Shown here: one piece after another, positions 13,738 to 23,914 of the stretch
Numbering within the stretch: position 1 is the stretch's first letter
How the letters are laid out: each line of letters starts with the position of its first letter
Notes under the pieces: generated by a model
The model's database searches: none
Told to the model about the DNA's origin: nothing
Seen by the model: the letters and a program-made list of their open reading frames with translations, nothing else
DNA from: Megalopta genalis
Lineage: Eukaryota > Arthropoda > Insecta > Hymenoptera > Halictidae
Direction of reading: 5' to 3'
DNA: 64,000 nucleotides
Assembly: GCF_051020955.1 (NCBI RefSeq)
Contig: NC_135029.1
Coordinates: 6,590,001 to 6,654,000, forward strand
Program-made: the position numbers and the translations under genes

Positions 13738-14270
13738 TAGAGTTGGGCATTATTCGAATTATTTCGAATAAATATTTATCTATAATAATTATTCTAATTA
13801 TATCGAACAAATATTTATCTAAAATAATTATTCGAATTGTTTGGAATAAATATAAAATATCTAATAAAAAAATAATAAAATAAAAAATCTAAAATAATTA
13901 TTCGAATGAATTCATAATAACAAATTATTCTGTCTACTTATTTGAATAATTCTTCGCTTTTTATTCAGACAATTTCCTCGAATAGAAATTGTAAAATTAT
14001 TCGAATAATAATGGTTGATAGCTCTTTATGTAATAAGTCAGTTGAAAAACCAGATAATTGCGAAAATTAACATGGAATCAATAAACTATGGAAACAAATT
14101 CTTATTCGAATGACAAATAACTTCTTATTCAAATAAATTTTTATTCCAATAAATTCTTATTCGGATAAACTATTACCTAGATAAATTTTTATTTTATTCG
14201 GCTTTCATTCGACAATGTCGAATAAAATTTTCTCTTATCAGTCATCCGAATTAAATTTTACCCAACTCTG
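13738..14270 (+). mobile_element. hAT-like MITE, TTCGAA-rich family, copy B
   Basis: Left end TAGAGTTGGGCATTATTCGA, right end TTTTACCCAACTCTG. The flanking octamers GTTCCACG and GTTTCATC agree at 5 of 8 positions, with two C/T differences, as expected of a decayed 8-bp target duplication. The interior holds repeated ATTCGAAT motifs and an A/T-rich middle section. Confidence 0.75.
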
Positions 14271-15108
14271 GTTTCATCAGGACCTATTTAACACGTTTTC
14301 TACCATCATTCATTCGCTGTCTAATTTCATTGTTATAATATTCCGTTAAATACAGCATACCTGCTTTGAGAATAATAAAATAATTTAGCAACCGGAAGTT
14401 ATAAACTTCCTGATTATTATGACTTTACGTACCAAGGTTCATCAAATTAGTTTGACCATTTACATATAAAGTACGAGATCGCGAAGTACGAGTCAGGGAG
14501 TGTGCGAAAATTCTTTATTTTATGATTGCTGAGACTATAGATGCCTTTTAATGAAATTACTCCATGAATTTTTAAGAAGTACCGGCTGCGACCGTATTCA
14601 TCTATCCTGAACTTCATCTGGAGATCCTGGAAAATGTAGAAACCAGTTTTCCTTAAGTAGAGATTTATTTTAAAAAATGAGAAGTGATATATCAACTAAA
14701 TTGAACATATTTTTGTAATTTCAAAAACAATATGCTGCAATTTCTTTCTATAAACATTCTTAAAAATAGCAGAAAATATTATAAAAATAAACGCGTAGTA
14801 TATTACATTGTACACTATTAAAAATAATTAGTTGTTAATATAATCCTTTCACTTACAAGAGTACATTTTCAAGCGTAACATTTTAATAAGATTTTATTAT
14901 ATTATTATATTAATATTTATATAATATTATATTAATAATTATATCTTATTATATAATAAGATTAATATTTTAATAAAATTAAGCCGATTTTAATAAGATG
15001 ATATTATAATATACTTTGTTGACAAATATTTGACGCATATTTTTTTATATTTGCAGTGATCAATATCTAGGTGGTGAAAAAAAGATGACTTTTCTCTCAA
15101 AATCGAAG
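14271..15108. other. Very AT-rich, no gene recognised
   Basis: 14880-14960 is a palindrome-prone AATATTATATTAATA stretch. An 82-codon minus-strand frame at 14447-14695 has no recognisable features. Confidence 0.35.
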
Positions 15109-15258
15109 GTTACATTAGATTTGCAGCTGTTTTATATTAGTTTATAAAAGCAATAATAAGACATTTATTATAATTTTTAACGAGTGTTATTGTAACATTT
15201 GCTGCAAATAACACATGTATTGAATAAATGACTTATAAATGTATTTTTACAAAATGAA
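15109..15258 (+). mobile_element. CACTAG-family MITE, copy 3 (truncated)
   Basis: It contains CAGCTGTTTTATATTAGTTT, AACGAGTGTTATTGTAACAT and ACACATGTATTGAATAAATG, collinear with copies 1 and 2. The terminal repeats are not recognisable. Confidence 0.55.
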
Positions 15259-16140
15259 CAAAATTTGGTGACACCGCACGAAAATTTTCCAACACATAAA
15301 CACATCCCATCTTACAGACGGCCAGTGTCGAATGATGCAGTTATAGGATGGATGCAGCTCCTAAGCGATAGCCCGAGCGTCGTGTGCAATGCCAGCAGGA
15401 AATCTAGTCGGTGCATCGTTAGCTCGCGCGCCGAACTTTCAAAGTATTATCCATTGAACGTCGCGGCTGATTACTTCGGCGTATTTCATCCCGTCGGACG
15501 GATATCTGGCCGAAGGATCTGATTAACGCGATCGGATAAGGTAGACGGACATCCGTCGCCGGAGGATTCTATTGCGCCAGCAGCTGCATAGGTAATTTCC
15601 CTGAAAACGTAGGACGATCATACGGGCTCGGAAGGGATGAAAAAGGGATCGGACCGAAAGAAAGAAGAAACGCTGCGAATGAGAGCCTGAGAGTCAGAGG
15701 GCGATTTCCGAAGGAAGAGGGATACGGCGAAACGGCGAAGGCAATTTGCAAGGCTCCCCTCTCATTCTCTCCTTTCCGGATAACGGGAGTTAGAATAAGG
15801 GATGTAACTGCGTATCGTAGTCTGCAATCTCTGGTTATAGTATCCGTAACCACTTTTTCCTTTTTTTTCTTGCCGGTATTCCGCCATTCGAGTTTTTCAG
15901 CCTGTTCGCCTATAGCTCCGTGGCACCGTGTTTTTTAATTAAACGAAACTAATCAGCGCGCGCTCTTTAAGCGAAAATAACACAGATTCTACGAAATATT
16001 CTTTCCGAATTGAATAATTGAAAGCGAGATTATTCCTTTCGCTTGTACAGTTGCGAATTTCTATAAATTACGATAATTCGAAACAGAAATTCCACTTCGA
16101 TTTTCTGTTTCTGTTGTATGAAAATTAAAAATTAATTAAC
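15259..16140. other. GC-raised island, no gene proven
   Basis: A possible acceptor CATCCCATCTTACAG ends at 15318, followed by an open plus-strand frame to 15522 without a usable donor. A purine-rich part lies at 15630-15740. It could be regulatory or a short exon; no domain seen. Confidence 0.35.
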
Positions 16141-16560
16141 ACCTCGCGCTACGATTTCTTTCGTAACTACATTGATTACCAGCACTTCGTCCTTAATAAT
16201 TAGACTATGGATTTCAAGCATTTATTACATTGATCAATAAAAATGATATTAAAGAAGAAAAGAAATTCCAATGTGGCTTCTGTTTCTTGTAATAAACGCA
16301 GAACATTTTTGTTTCGCATAAAGATAAGACAATGATTTCTTTGATAGAACGAGTGTATGTCTATGTGTGTCTTGAATGTCTTTATTTGCTTTCGCTCTTA
16401 GATTGCGATAGTAGAAGAATCAAACTTAGAAAAAAGTGAATAACATTCATGTTTAGTAGATTATGTATGAAATGTCCATCGCGAGTCTTGTTCATTGTGA
16501 TACTGTATTAGGTTAATCATATATAATATAATAATCGTAGTACTACGCCTTCTACAATTC
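16141..16560 (+). mobile_element. Dispersed TTAACACC repeat, copy 1
   Basis: Shares ordered blocks with 37979-38460: CGCTACGATTTCTTTCGTAA, ATTGATTACCAGCACTTCGT and ATGTTTAGTAGATTATGTAT. It starts at a TTAA, suggesting a piggyBac-type non-autonomous element; no coding remnant was seen. Confidence 0.5.
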
Positions 16561-16671
16561 TATTCAACAATAAAAAAATAGGAATACTAAAATGTGTTAG
16601 TTGAAACATGTTACAATGCTATTATACAATAGTCTATGTTCACTGCTGTGCTAGGTCTCCCATAATTATAT

Positions 16672-16998
16672 TAACACCCAGAAAGAGGTGATTCCTGAGG
16701 TCATTTGAATTAACTTTTTTCTTAGCGAAAATGCGATCCGCGGCTTTGTTTACGAGTTATTAACGAAAAACACTCACCAATGAGAGGCGAGATCAGTTGG
16801 CGCAAGGTGGCCGAGCCAACGAACGATCGAAGCCCAGTTCCGCTGCTGATTGGCTCGGCCACCTAGCGCTAGGCAAGCTTGCCTCTCATTGGTCAGTGTT
16901 TTTCATTAATAACTCGTAAACAAAGCCGCGGATTGCATTTTCGCTAAGGAAAAAGTTATTTCAAATGACTTCAGAGATCGCCCCATTTCGGGTGTTTA
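16672..16998. mobile_element. Near-perfect fold-back (palindromic) element, 327 bp
   Basis: The whole element folds on itself. Left TAACACCCAGAAAGAGGTGA pairs with right TCGCCCCATTTCGGGTGTTTA. CGGCTTTGTTTACGAGTTAT appears on both arms, as does CACTGACCAATGAGAGGC or its near copy. The inner arms GGTGGCCGAGCCAA and TTGGCTCGGCCACC leave a loop of only about 30 bases. TTA stands at both outer edges, compatible with a 3-bp target duplication. There is no coding capacity. RNA from it would form a long hairpin. Confidence 0.85.
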
Positions 16999-17439
16999 CA
17001 TAATCATGGTACAACCTGTATAATCGATGTTCGCTACTATGTAATCGATGTATCGTATCATCGTTTGTAAATTATTACCATTACGTCGTCATCGTTATCG
17101 CTTAGATTCGTTCACCGTAATTCAATGAATCATGTTTGTAATATTCATATTTCTCATTGTGTTATATTAATAAATATAATTAATTATACTGCGTGGAATT
17201 CTGTCATAATGCTCCGACTTTATCAGGATTCAAATAGCTACATCGATTATCACGAAGAGATCTTTGGACTTGTAATAGTTAATCGAATTCGTCGAAACTA
17301 ATTTCCCGCTTCGTCATAAGCACGCCATTGCGAGAGATTTCATAATACCACGGCTAATAAATTGATATCTTTAGTTATTACTAGATTAATATATGAATTT
17401 CGTAATGCGTTGATTTTAGCTTCTTGAAACCAGAATTTG

Positions 17440-17738
17440 ATAAAATTTTATTCGGTTGAAACAAAGATTATCGAATAAAATTTTCATTCATATTTAGGAT
17501 TCATATTTACAACACATGTATGCTTACAAAGTTACGTAACAAAAAAAAACGGTCAACAATTATTCGCATTATTATTCGAATAGTTTTAAAATCTCTATTC
17601 GAATAATTTATTCAATTAAAAAATAAAAAATCATTCGAATAAATAGATAGAATAAATTGTTATGAGTAATGAATCATTGTTATTGGAGTAAAATATTCGA
17701 CTAAAAAGAATTAAATAAAAATGAAATATCCAACTCTC
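17440..17738 (-). mobile_element. hAT-like MITE, TTCGAA-rich family, copy C (truncated)
   Basis: The right end reads AAATATCCAACTCTC, with ATTCGACTAAAAAG just inside as in copy D. The left inverted repeat is missing and a stretch near the right end is deleted relative to copy D. Internal ATTCGAATAA motifs are clear at 17560-17660. Confidence 0.65.
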
Positions 17739-18270
17739 AATACAATGTCCAAACACAGTGTGGTTGGAGTTCAGAGAATTCCTTTACACTCGGACTGGTG
17801 ATAATTATGACACCTTGTGAATGAAACATTATTGTTTTGCATGATCTGTATCAATACAATCTTACATCAAATTCTGTTCAAATAGAGCAATTGTTTCCAA
17901 AGTTCTATCATTCTACGTTTCATTCGTTACAATTTCACAAATAAATACGTTTCATTTGTGCCTAACTGATCCGAGGAAATTCGTTAAGTGCGAGAAATTA
18001 ATAAAAGACTAGCTGCTTGTGCTTCAATTAACCGTGGATGGAAGATTGGATGAAATCGGAGCTGGTCGAGCAGCTCGCCGATGGAATCGCGCGAATAATA
18101 TAAACTAGATCGCAGCGACTTTTGTTCTATTTTCTTGCGCACGGCGATGCACAGTGCGACAATTCTCGGCGAGGTGTCTGGATTTGTACGATTGTATGCA
18201 TTCAGGCCGGGCTGCGTTCGCTGGCAGTGCGCGATGTAACCTACAGTTTCGTATCTCATATGAGATTCTC

Positions 18271-18276
18271 ATATAC

Positions 18277-18320
<44 letters not shown>
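18271..18320. repeat. (AT)n microsatellite
   Basis: ACATATACATATACATATAT leads into an uninterrupted AT run of about 35 bases, then GTATATA. The overlapping open frames that read IYIYIY are repeat artefacts. Confidence 0.9.
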
Positions 18321-18323
<3 letters not shown>

Positions 18324-19132
18324 CCATCCCGTGGGGCAAAGCCTTTGGACAAAGTTCTTCGGTGTTGGAGTTCCCTTTTTGCCGGCACTCTTGGCCGTGC
18401 TTTTGTATAAGATAGAATCGACCCTTGCAGACCGAGCCATGAGAAAGACGTACGCTTCAGTACGCTTTATACACGCTGTAACGTTGCAAAAATTCCTTTT
18501 GAAATCCGTTAGGATCGCATCGGTGTGCGTGCGTACGCGCGCATGTCGGCGCGGACCTGTACACGAAACTTCTCTTCTATTTTTGACTCTATTTACTTCA
18601 TACATAATTATGCGATGGTCTACATACGAGTGTAGTACATAGAGGCCGATTGAAAAATCGTGTCACGAGTCGCGTATACTTAATTTCATTTTCGAATTCG
18701 CTTTTTCAAGTTTCCCGCATTCGGACTCCCGTGGCATCCATCGAGCCCCGTTGTTGCTCGTGAATCATTAACCCTTTCACACTCTCGCACGAGACATCTC
18801 GTATGTAAATGTGAGTCCATGTACAGGGCGTCTCGCGACCTTAATCTCTTCGTTCCCATTGCACTTTCCGCGCTTGTGCAATTAATAGCGCGAACCTCAA
18901 TCTTCTACTGAAGTATCTTTGAAGCTTTCCTGTTGGAACAGCGAAACAAGACGCTTGTACTATGATTTAAATATCAAACGAATCGAAATACAGAGTGCGG
19001 AGAAAATTGTATCCTTATATCTGTACCTATATTTCTATTTAGCTGTTTTGGAAATAAGGACACTTCAATTTAATAGTCTATATATTTTACCAGTTTAACA
19101 AACATACTAATCACAAAACTGAACAATCAAAT

Positions 19133-19291
19133 TTACATTAGGTGCTCGAAATTTGTTCCTTCAGCTTCAATATATTTTCGAAGCATTCCTCGAAAATTAT
19201 CTATAATTGTCGCACACTCGGTTATTGTTATTTCGTTCCACGCATTTTGTAAAGCTAATTTTAACCCATTCGTCGATTTGAATGTTTGTTG
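19133..19291 (-). pseudogene. Tc1-like transposase, C-terminal fragment
   Basis: About 52 open codons end at a natural stop (TAA at 19135-19133). The reading contains LKLALQNAWNEITITECATI and then RGMLRKYIEAEGTNFEHLM. The spacing AWNEI..C..I......R..I.AEG is the hallmark of the extreme C-terminus of Tc1-family transposases (family knowledge). The catalytic domain upstream is absent or unrecognisable, and a later MITE insertion interrupts the element. The same piece, with an in-frame stop, occurs in the copy at 12043-12330. It has no function now. Confidence 0.72.
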
Positions 19292-19356
19292 GGAGATATA
19301 CTTTCAATAATCACAAGTTTAATTTTTTTTTCTTTACTGCCCTCTCTACTTCATTT

Positions 19357-19580
19357 TTTCCGTATCCGGATTTTTATGCAAAATAGAAATTGTCTATATC
19401 ATTTACAAGGAATAGAAAGCAAGCAGCAATTTCATTCTTCCTTTAATCATCTTAATAAATCAATATAATAATATAATGAAAATAATACATAGACGTTTTA
19501 AAATGCACTTAATTTTTACACTATTTTATCTCTAAACTACCCAATTTTACCATAAATGCGTAAAATTCGAATTTTGCGTT
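19357..19580 (+). mobile_element. TAGACTGCGG-family MITE nested in a Tc1-like element
   Basis: The core runs from CCGGATTTTTATGCAAAATA to ACCATAAATGCGTAAAATTC. CTTCATTT flanks it on both sides (19349-19356 and 19581-19588), 3-4 bases outside the expected ends. It lies inside the 808-bp Tc1-like remnant, so it inserted later. Confidence 0.6.
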
Positions 19581-20474
19581 CTTCATTTATCCTTTGAGCG
19601 ATTTAATAACTGCAACACGCTCTTTATCGTTCTTTTTTTCATTTTTAACCTGAATGAAGATACAAACGTACATGATCAGTACTAATAGAGGTAAAAAAAC
19701 ATAAAGAATTTGGAAGACAAGATAGATTTGGACACTGAGCCCTCGCAGAAAAAAAAAGAATGTTTTCATAAAGGGGCAGAATTTTCTGCGCACTCTGTAT
19801 ACATATAGTATCTGACTAAATAATAAGAAATCTTGCTTCCAACAGCATAACAAATTCTGATTTTGTTCGACACACGAGATCTGTGATTTTTCGTTTCATA
19901 AATATCCAAGTTTCGAAGGCTGAACGACGCCGGCGACAATCACTTAGCGGATGAAATTGGATTGCTCGGACGAAAAATGTTTAAAAGAACTCGGATGCAT
20001 TTAATAATGCAGCGAAGCGTGGATTGCGGCGATATTTCGTCAGTCTACGCTGTTATGTCAGCCGCCGGACCAACGAGGACCATCTGTGTACACAAAACAA
20101 TGGTGTTGCACGAGCAACTTAATACGGACCAAAGAAACTCAAGAAGAGGAGAGGCGAAGCGAAAAAATAACAAGGAGCTACCGCCTACATCGCTACCTTT
20201 ATTTTCTGTTTCAGCCTGAAATTTCCTGTAATTACATAGTCCGAAATTCGATAGGCGATCCACCAATGGTTCCAGTTTAACTAAGGCGAAGATTTACCCG
20301 AAGACAACGGGGTAAATATCTTACAAAGCATTAACAGCTTCAATCAAATCAATTAAAGTGATTTGTTATATATCGGCTAAACCGATTTCTATGTTTACCT
20401 TTTACAATTTCTGGCATAAAGAAAAATGTTTCTATGAGAAATTTTCTGACAAACTTTGTCATTCAAGCATATTT

Positions 20475-20808
20475 TAGACCGCGGATTTTATTTGTACTAC
20501 AGTTTGTGTGCACGATGTTGAAGAAAATTGGTTGGAAGAGTGGATTTTTCAGTTTGATTTTTTTCATAAAAGAGAATTAGTTTACTATCAAACAAATTAG
20601 TTGGCAAAATAATTTGCCCATAATTCGAATTAGCGAAAAAGATGTTATAAAATTGCATATTTTCTAATTTTTATCTGACTAATTACTGCTAGTTGATTTT
20701 TGCCCGAGTGCCCTCCCTTAAGATGGTGAAAAGATTCGTCTTGACATAATCTCTCTTTTTTATAACTGACTTAGCACATTTTTATTTTGCATAAAACTCT
20801 GCATTCTA
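20475..20808 (+). mobile_element. TAGACTGCGG-family MITE, long form
   Basis: Left end TAGACCGCGGATTTTATTTG, right end GCATAAAACTCTGCATTCTA, about 334 bp apart. The flanks show no target duplication. Confidence 0.55.
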
Positions 20809-22033
20809 CTTATAATACAAATCATATTAAACTTTAAATGTTATAAAACAATACACATTAAGTACCATTAAGGGCTCGGCAAGTTCTAGCGTTGAGGTAG
20901 AAGATTGATTAATTTATTTTTCGCATGAAGCGTGCAGAGATAGAAAACATCCCAGCTTGAGGTGTTCGAAAATTGTCGAACAACAAAGTGCATCACCAAC
21001 GTGTGAACTGCACGTGAAAAATCTAATTTCCGAAGTGCAAACAGCTACACCTATTTGCCTTGCAGCTTTACTCGCGTTGCGACCACTTTCCCGTCGCGTA
21101 ATCGCTTCTGTTATTTTACTATCCCATGAATTCGAACAAACAAGTCAGTTAATTCGCAAGTTCAAAGTTACAGCAACCAGCTGTTTAGTGAATGTAGAAA
21201 CGTAGAGGTCCCTGCTTTTAATTAAGAACTCTTATCCTAGTGAATGGATTCATAAAAGCGTACGGATTTATTAAATGTAACGATTACACGCTTCCGCGTG
21301 TTCCAGGAAACCATGAAAGAATGACTTTTAAATTGATTTAACTTCTTTTAGTTCTTGTACGAACGAAGAATTTCCTAACGCGAGTATAATGCATTAACAA
21401 ATCGTAAACTAATTACTCGAATGCGGATTTAATGAATATATGGAGAAAATAGGTAACCGAAATACAGAACAGTGAGAACATCGGAAACATTTAACCCTTT
21501 GCACTCGAATGGCGACTCTGAGGCGCCACTAAAAATTGGTATAGTATTTTTCAAAATCATTCTAAGAGCATCAGACTCTTTTATACTTAAAAAAAACTAT
21601 TAAAATTGCATTGTACTTGCCAATAGGCTCAATTTCATACGCATGAATCGCAATAAATTATATAAAATAAAAATACTGTAGATCAGAAATCATGTTTTGG
21701 ATTTCGAATTCAAATAGCTAGCGAATAAAAAACGCAGATGTAACATTCAACCGGAGAATAAATATTATCGTACGATGGAAATTCGAATAACTTTGAATGA
21801 GAGTTCCAATTTTCTCATCTGGATGTTATAGAGCTTCCTGTGGGGTAAACACGTAAAACGATCGATAGAATCCTTTGGCGTAGCTACCTAAATGCTGTAT
21901 CCTTCTCGCTTGCGCGCACAGAGGTACACGTACACGCGGACACAGGTGTAAAGTACAGGAGTGTCGTCGGAAGGAATACGTATAGGACCGGAGAACCTCC
22001 CAAATCCTTAAGACGCGATAGGAAACTAGAAAA
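20809..22033. other. No gene recognised; possible piggyBac-type end
   Basis: TTAACCCTTTGCACTCGAAT at 21492 is followed by GGCGACTCTGAGGCGCC, a palindromic subterminal block typical of TTAA-targeting MITEs. The second end was not found. 21840-22033 could be leader of the candidate plus-strand exon. Confidence 0.35.
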
Positions 22034-22143
22034 GTAAGGAAGAACACGGTGTTCGTGGTGGTTAAAGTACGGCTGGCCAGTCGGCAAATCTCGAGATACC
22101 GAGTGTGTTCGAATCCTGCTCGTCCAATCCCTCTTTTTCCAAG

Positions 22144-22371
22144 GATCCTACGGTTTCGGAGCTGCGCGGGAATGGAAGTGCAAGGACCGCAAGGCTACGA
22201 TGGACACTCGCAAAAAGCACTGCGTGTGTCGCGCGTACCAGAGAAGCTCCGCACGTCGAAGACACGGCAGCGAAAAACAGAGACGAGATGGTCTCTCGGA
22301 AAAGGGAAGAAATTGTGAGAGAGCTACAGATTTTTCGTGACCCGGAGCTGCAAATGGAAGAGGAGATCGCG
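22144..22371 (+). other. Candidate 5' exon of a plus-strand gene (unproven)
   Basis: A 228-base block of raised GC is bounded by good splice signals. On the left is a pyrimidine tract and acceptor, CTCTTTTTCCAAG (ends 22143). On the right is the donor GCG|GTAAGAG (22372). One frame is open throughout (76 codons, phase 0 at both ends). Its second half, from an ATG at 22288 with G at -3 and G at +4, looks protein-like: MVSRKREEIVREL, then IFRDPELQMEEEIA. A possible upstream exon ends at GAAAA|GTAAGG (donor 22034), which would leave a 110-base intron of typical insect size (22034-22143). A stop five codons before that donor means coding would have to start inside this exon. Other frames are partly open too, as expected from GC content, so this remains a hypothesis. 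I recognise no family. Confidence 0.3.
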
Positions 22372-22384
22372 GTAAGAGACCTCA

Positions 22385-22456
22385 TTTTAGCATGATTCAG
22401 ATGCACTCGTTCTTTTAGCATGAGTCAGATACTCTCGCTATTTTAGCATGATTTAC
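22385..22456 (+). repeat. 28-bp tandem repeat after the candidate exon
   Basis: Units start at 22385, 22413 and 22441 (partial). Each opens TTTTAGCATGA followed by TTCAGAT or GTCAGAT and CTCG. Unit 2 contains TGAGTCA, a consensus AP-1 site; unit 1 has TGATTCA. Confidence 0.8.
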
Positions 22457-23653
22457 ACTACCGTGCATAAGACACTTGCACATTATTGTAAAAATGTGAG
22501 CGATATTATTAGTACAACCCTCGATTACAGAGATTCAAGATTTCATCTTAGACGGTCATATAATGCCTGTAAACACCAAAGACTGTTTAACATTTAACTG
22601 TTTAATATTGATCGGTTAATTGTTTTTATGATGACGCTAAAGTTTATACACTACAAATGCTTCTCAACTACTTTTTATTAATATTCAGACCTCTGCGTTG
22701 AATTGTAGCAATGTTTTCAACTGTTACAATGTGTCACACTCAGGACAAGACTCGTGATGGGAATGAAGGAAAATATTTAATATGTTGAATTGTGAAAACG
22801 TTGAAATGGTTTGTATACATAAATTGATCAAGAAAGTGGAGCAACGTTGTTATATAACTCTTCAAATAAGTTTACAGATTTCAATTAAAGGAGAACTGGA
22901 AGGAAGGATTTCGCTTCTTTTAATTTTAACATAGCAATGACCGCACAACATCGCTAACAACAAAACTCTGACGTGTTTCCTGTCCTGATATATTACGCTT
23001 CCTTAAAATTCAAAGTCTTCTAACTTACCATAAATCTTAACGTCGAACGTTACACGCTGAGTGCGCAAAGATGTACGGTTGCGAGCGATGCGCTGAATGC
23101 GCGAAGGTATAGATTTGTTAGAAAACCGCTGAGCGTGTAAAAAAGTGAACGATGTGACGGGTCAGTCACGGGTAGAGGTGGTTGTAAGATAGCCGAATGT
23201 GGGATTCTAATCCCCCCAGTTCTTCAAGGGACACTAAAAGACAAGGGATAGTGAGAGCAGATCGGCCGTGGCTGTCACTCGAAATACGCAGAGCTGCCCC
23301 TAAAAACGGGAGGATTTCCTGTACGCGTCAGACGCATTTATACCGATGTGACGGAAAATGATGTTTTATGTTTCCCTATCAGCGATTTCCAAATATTGCG
23401 CCTACACACGACGAACGCGTTCGAAGATCGTCTGCTTCGGAACTAGTTTGAACGCAAACGCATTGTGATTAATCTCGACGTTCACACATAAAAATGTCCA
23501 AAGAATTATTGCCAATAAAAGTTACCACTTCGACGTCAGCAGTCACGTACACGTTAGTTCGCGAAAATTCGAATTACAAAAATCGATTCAGCGAAGTTTT
23601 TCGAAAAATGTATCGTAATTACATTACTAACAAAATTTATCCTATTCATATTA
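22457..23653. other. No gene recognised
   Basis: A GC-raised segment (23040-23480) contains clustered CpG and G-rich runs but no frame or structured RNA that I can support. Confidence 0.35.
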
Positions 23654-23914
23654 TAGACAGTAAATTTACGGAACCCGTCAAAATGACGAGTCACTGATTT
23701 CGTAATTTACGATTATTCGGATTGTAAAGATACACATTTATGAGTTATTTATTCAATACATGAGTTACTTTCACATATTTTATACATTCAATATATGTGT
23801 TACAAATATTACAATAACACTCGTTAAACATCAGAATAAATGCCTCATTGTTACTTTTATAAACTAGTATAAAATAGCTGCTTTTAATGCTCCATAGAGT
23901 CTAGTGTTAGTAAA
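23654..23914 (-). mobile_element. CACTAG-family MITE, copy 2
   Basis: Reverse orientation. The right end in reverse reads CACTAGACTCTATGGAGC, then AAAGCAGCTATTTTATACTA. The left side carries TTTACGGAACCCGTCAAAAT, matching the other end of copy 1. An AT-rich stretch near 23760 is expanded. Confidence 0.6.

Larger units (their letters stand above)
16999..18990. other. No gene recognised
   Basis: Apart from MITE copy C and the AT microsatellite, it holds a GC-raised part (18000-18600) whose long frames run through the (AT)n tract, and TTAACCCTTTCACACTCTCG at 18772, another piggyBac-like end without partner. Confidence 0.35.
18991..19798 (-). mobile_element. Tc1-like transposon remnant, 808 bp
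   Basis: Terminal repeats CAGAGTGCGGAGAAAATT and, in reverse, CAGAGTGCGCAGAAAATT are each flanked by TA, the usual Tc1/mariner target. Near its left end the minus strand encodes the last part of a transposase, described separately. The catalytic DDE region is not visible. A family-2 MITE is inserted at 19357-19580. Confidence 0.8.

Noticed and set aside
18105..18642. Open frames of 97-166 codons on both strands
   Set aside because: They run through the (AT)n microsatellite (IYIYIY) and share no domain; overlapping frames on both strands are a composition effect.
22105..22120. TTCGAATCC, resembling a tRNA B box
   Set aside because: No T-stem pairing, no A box or acceptor stem at the right distance.
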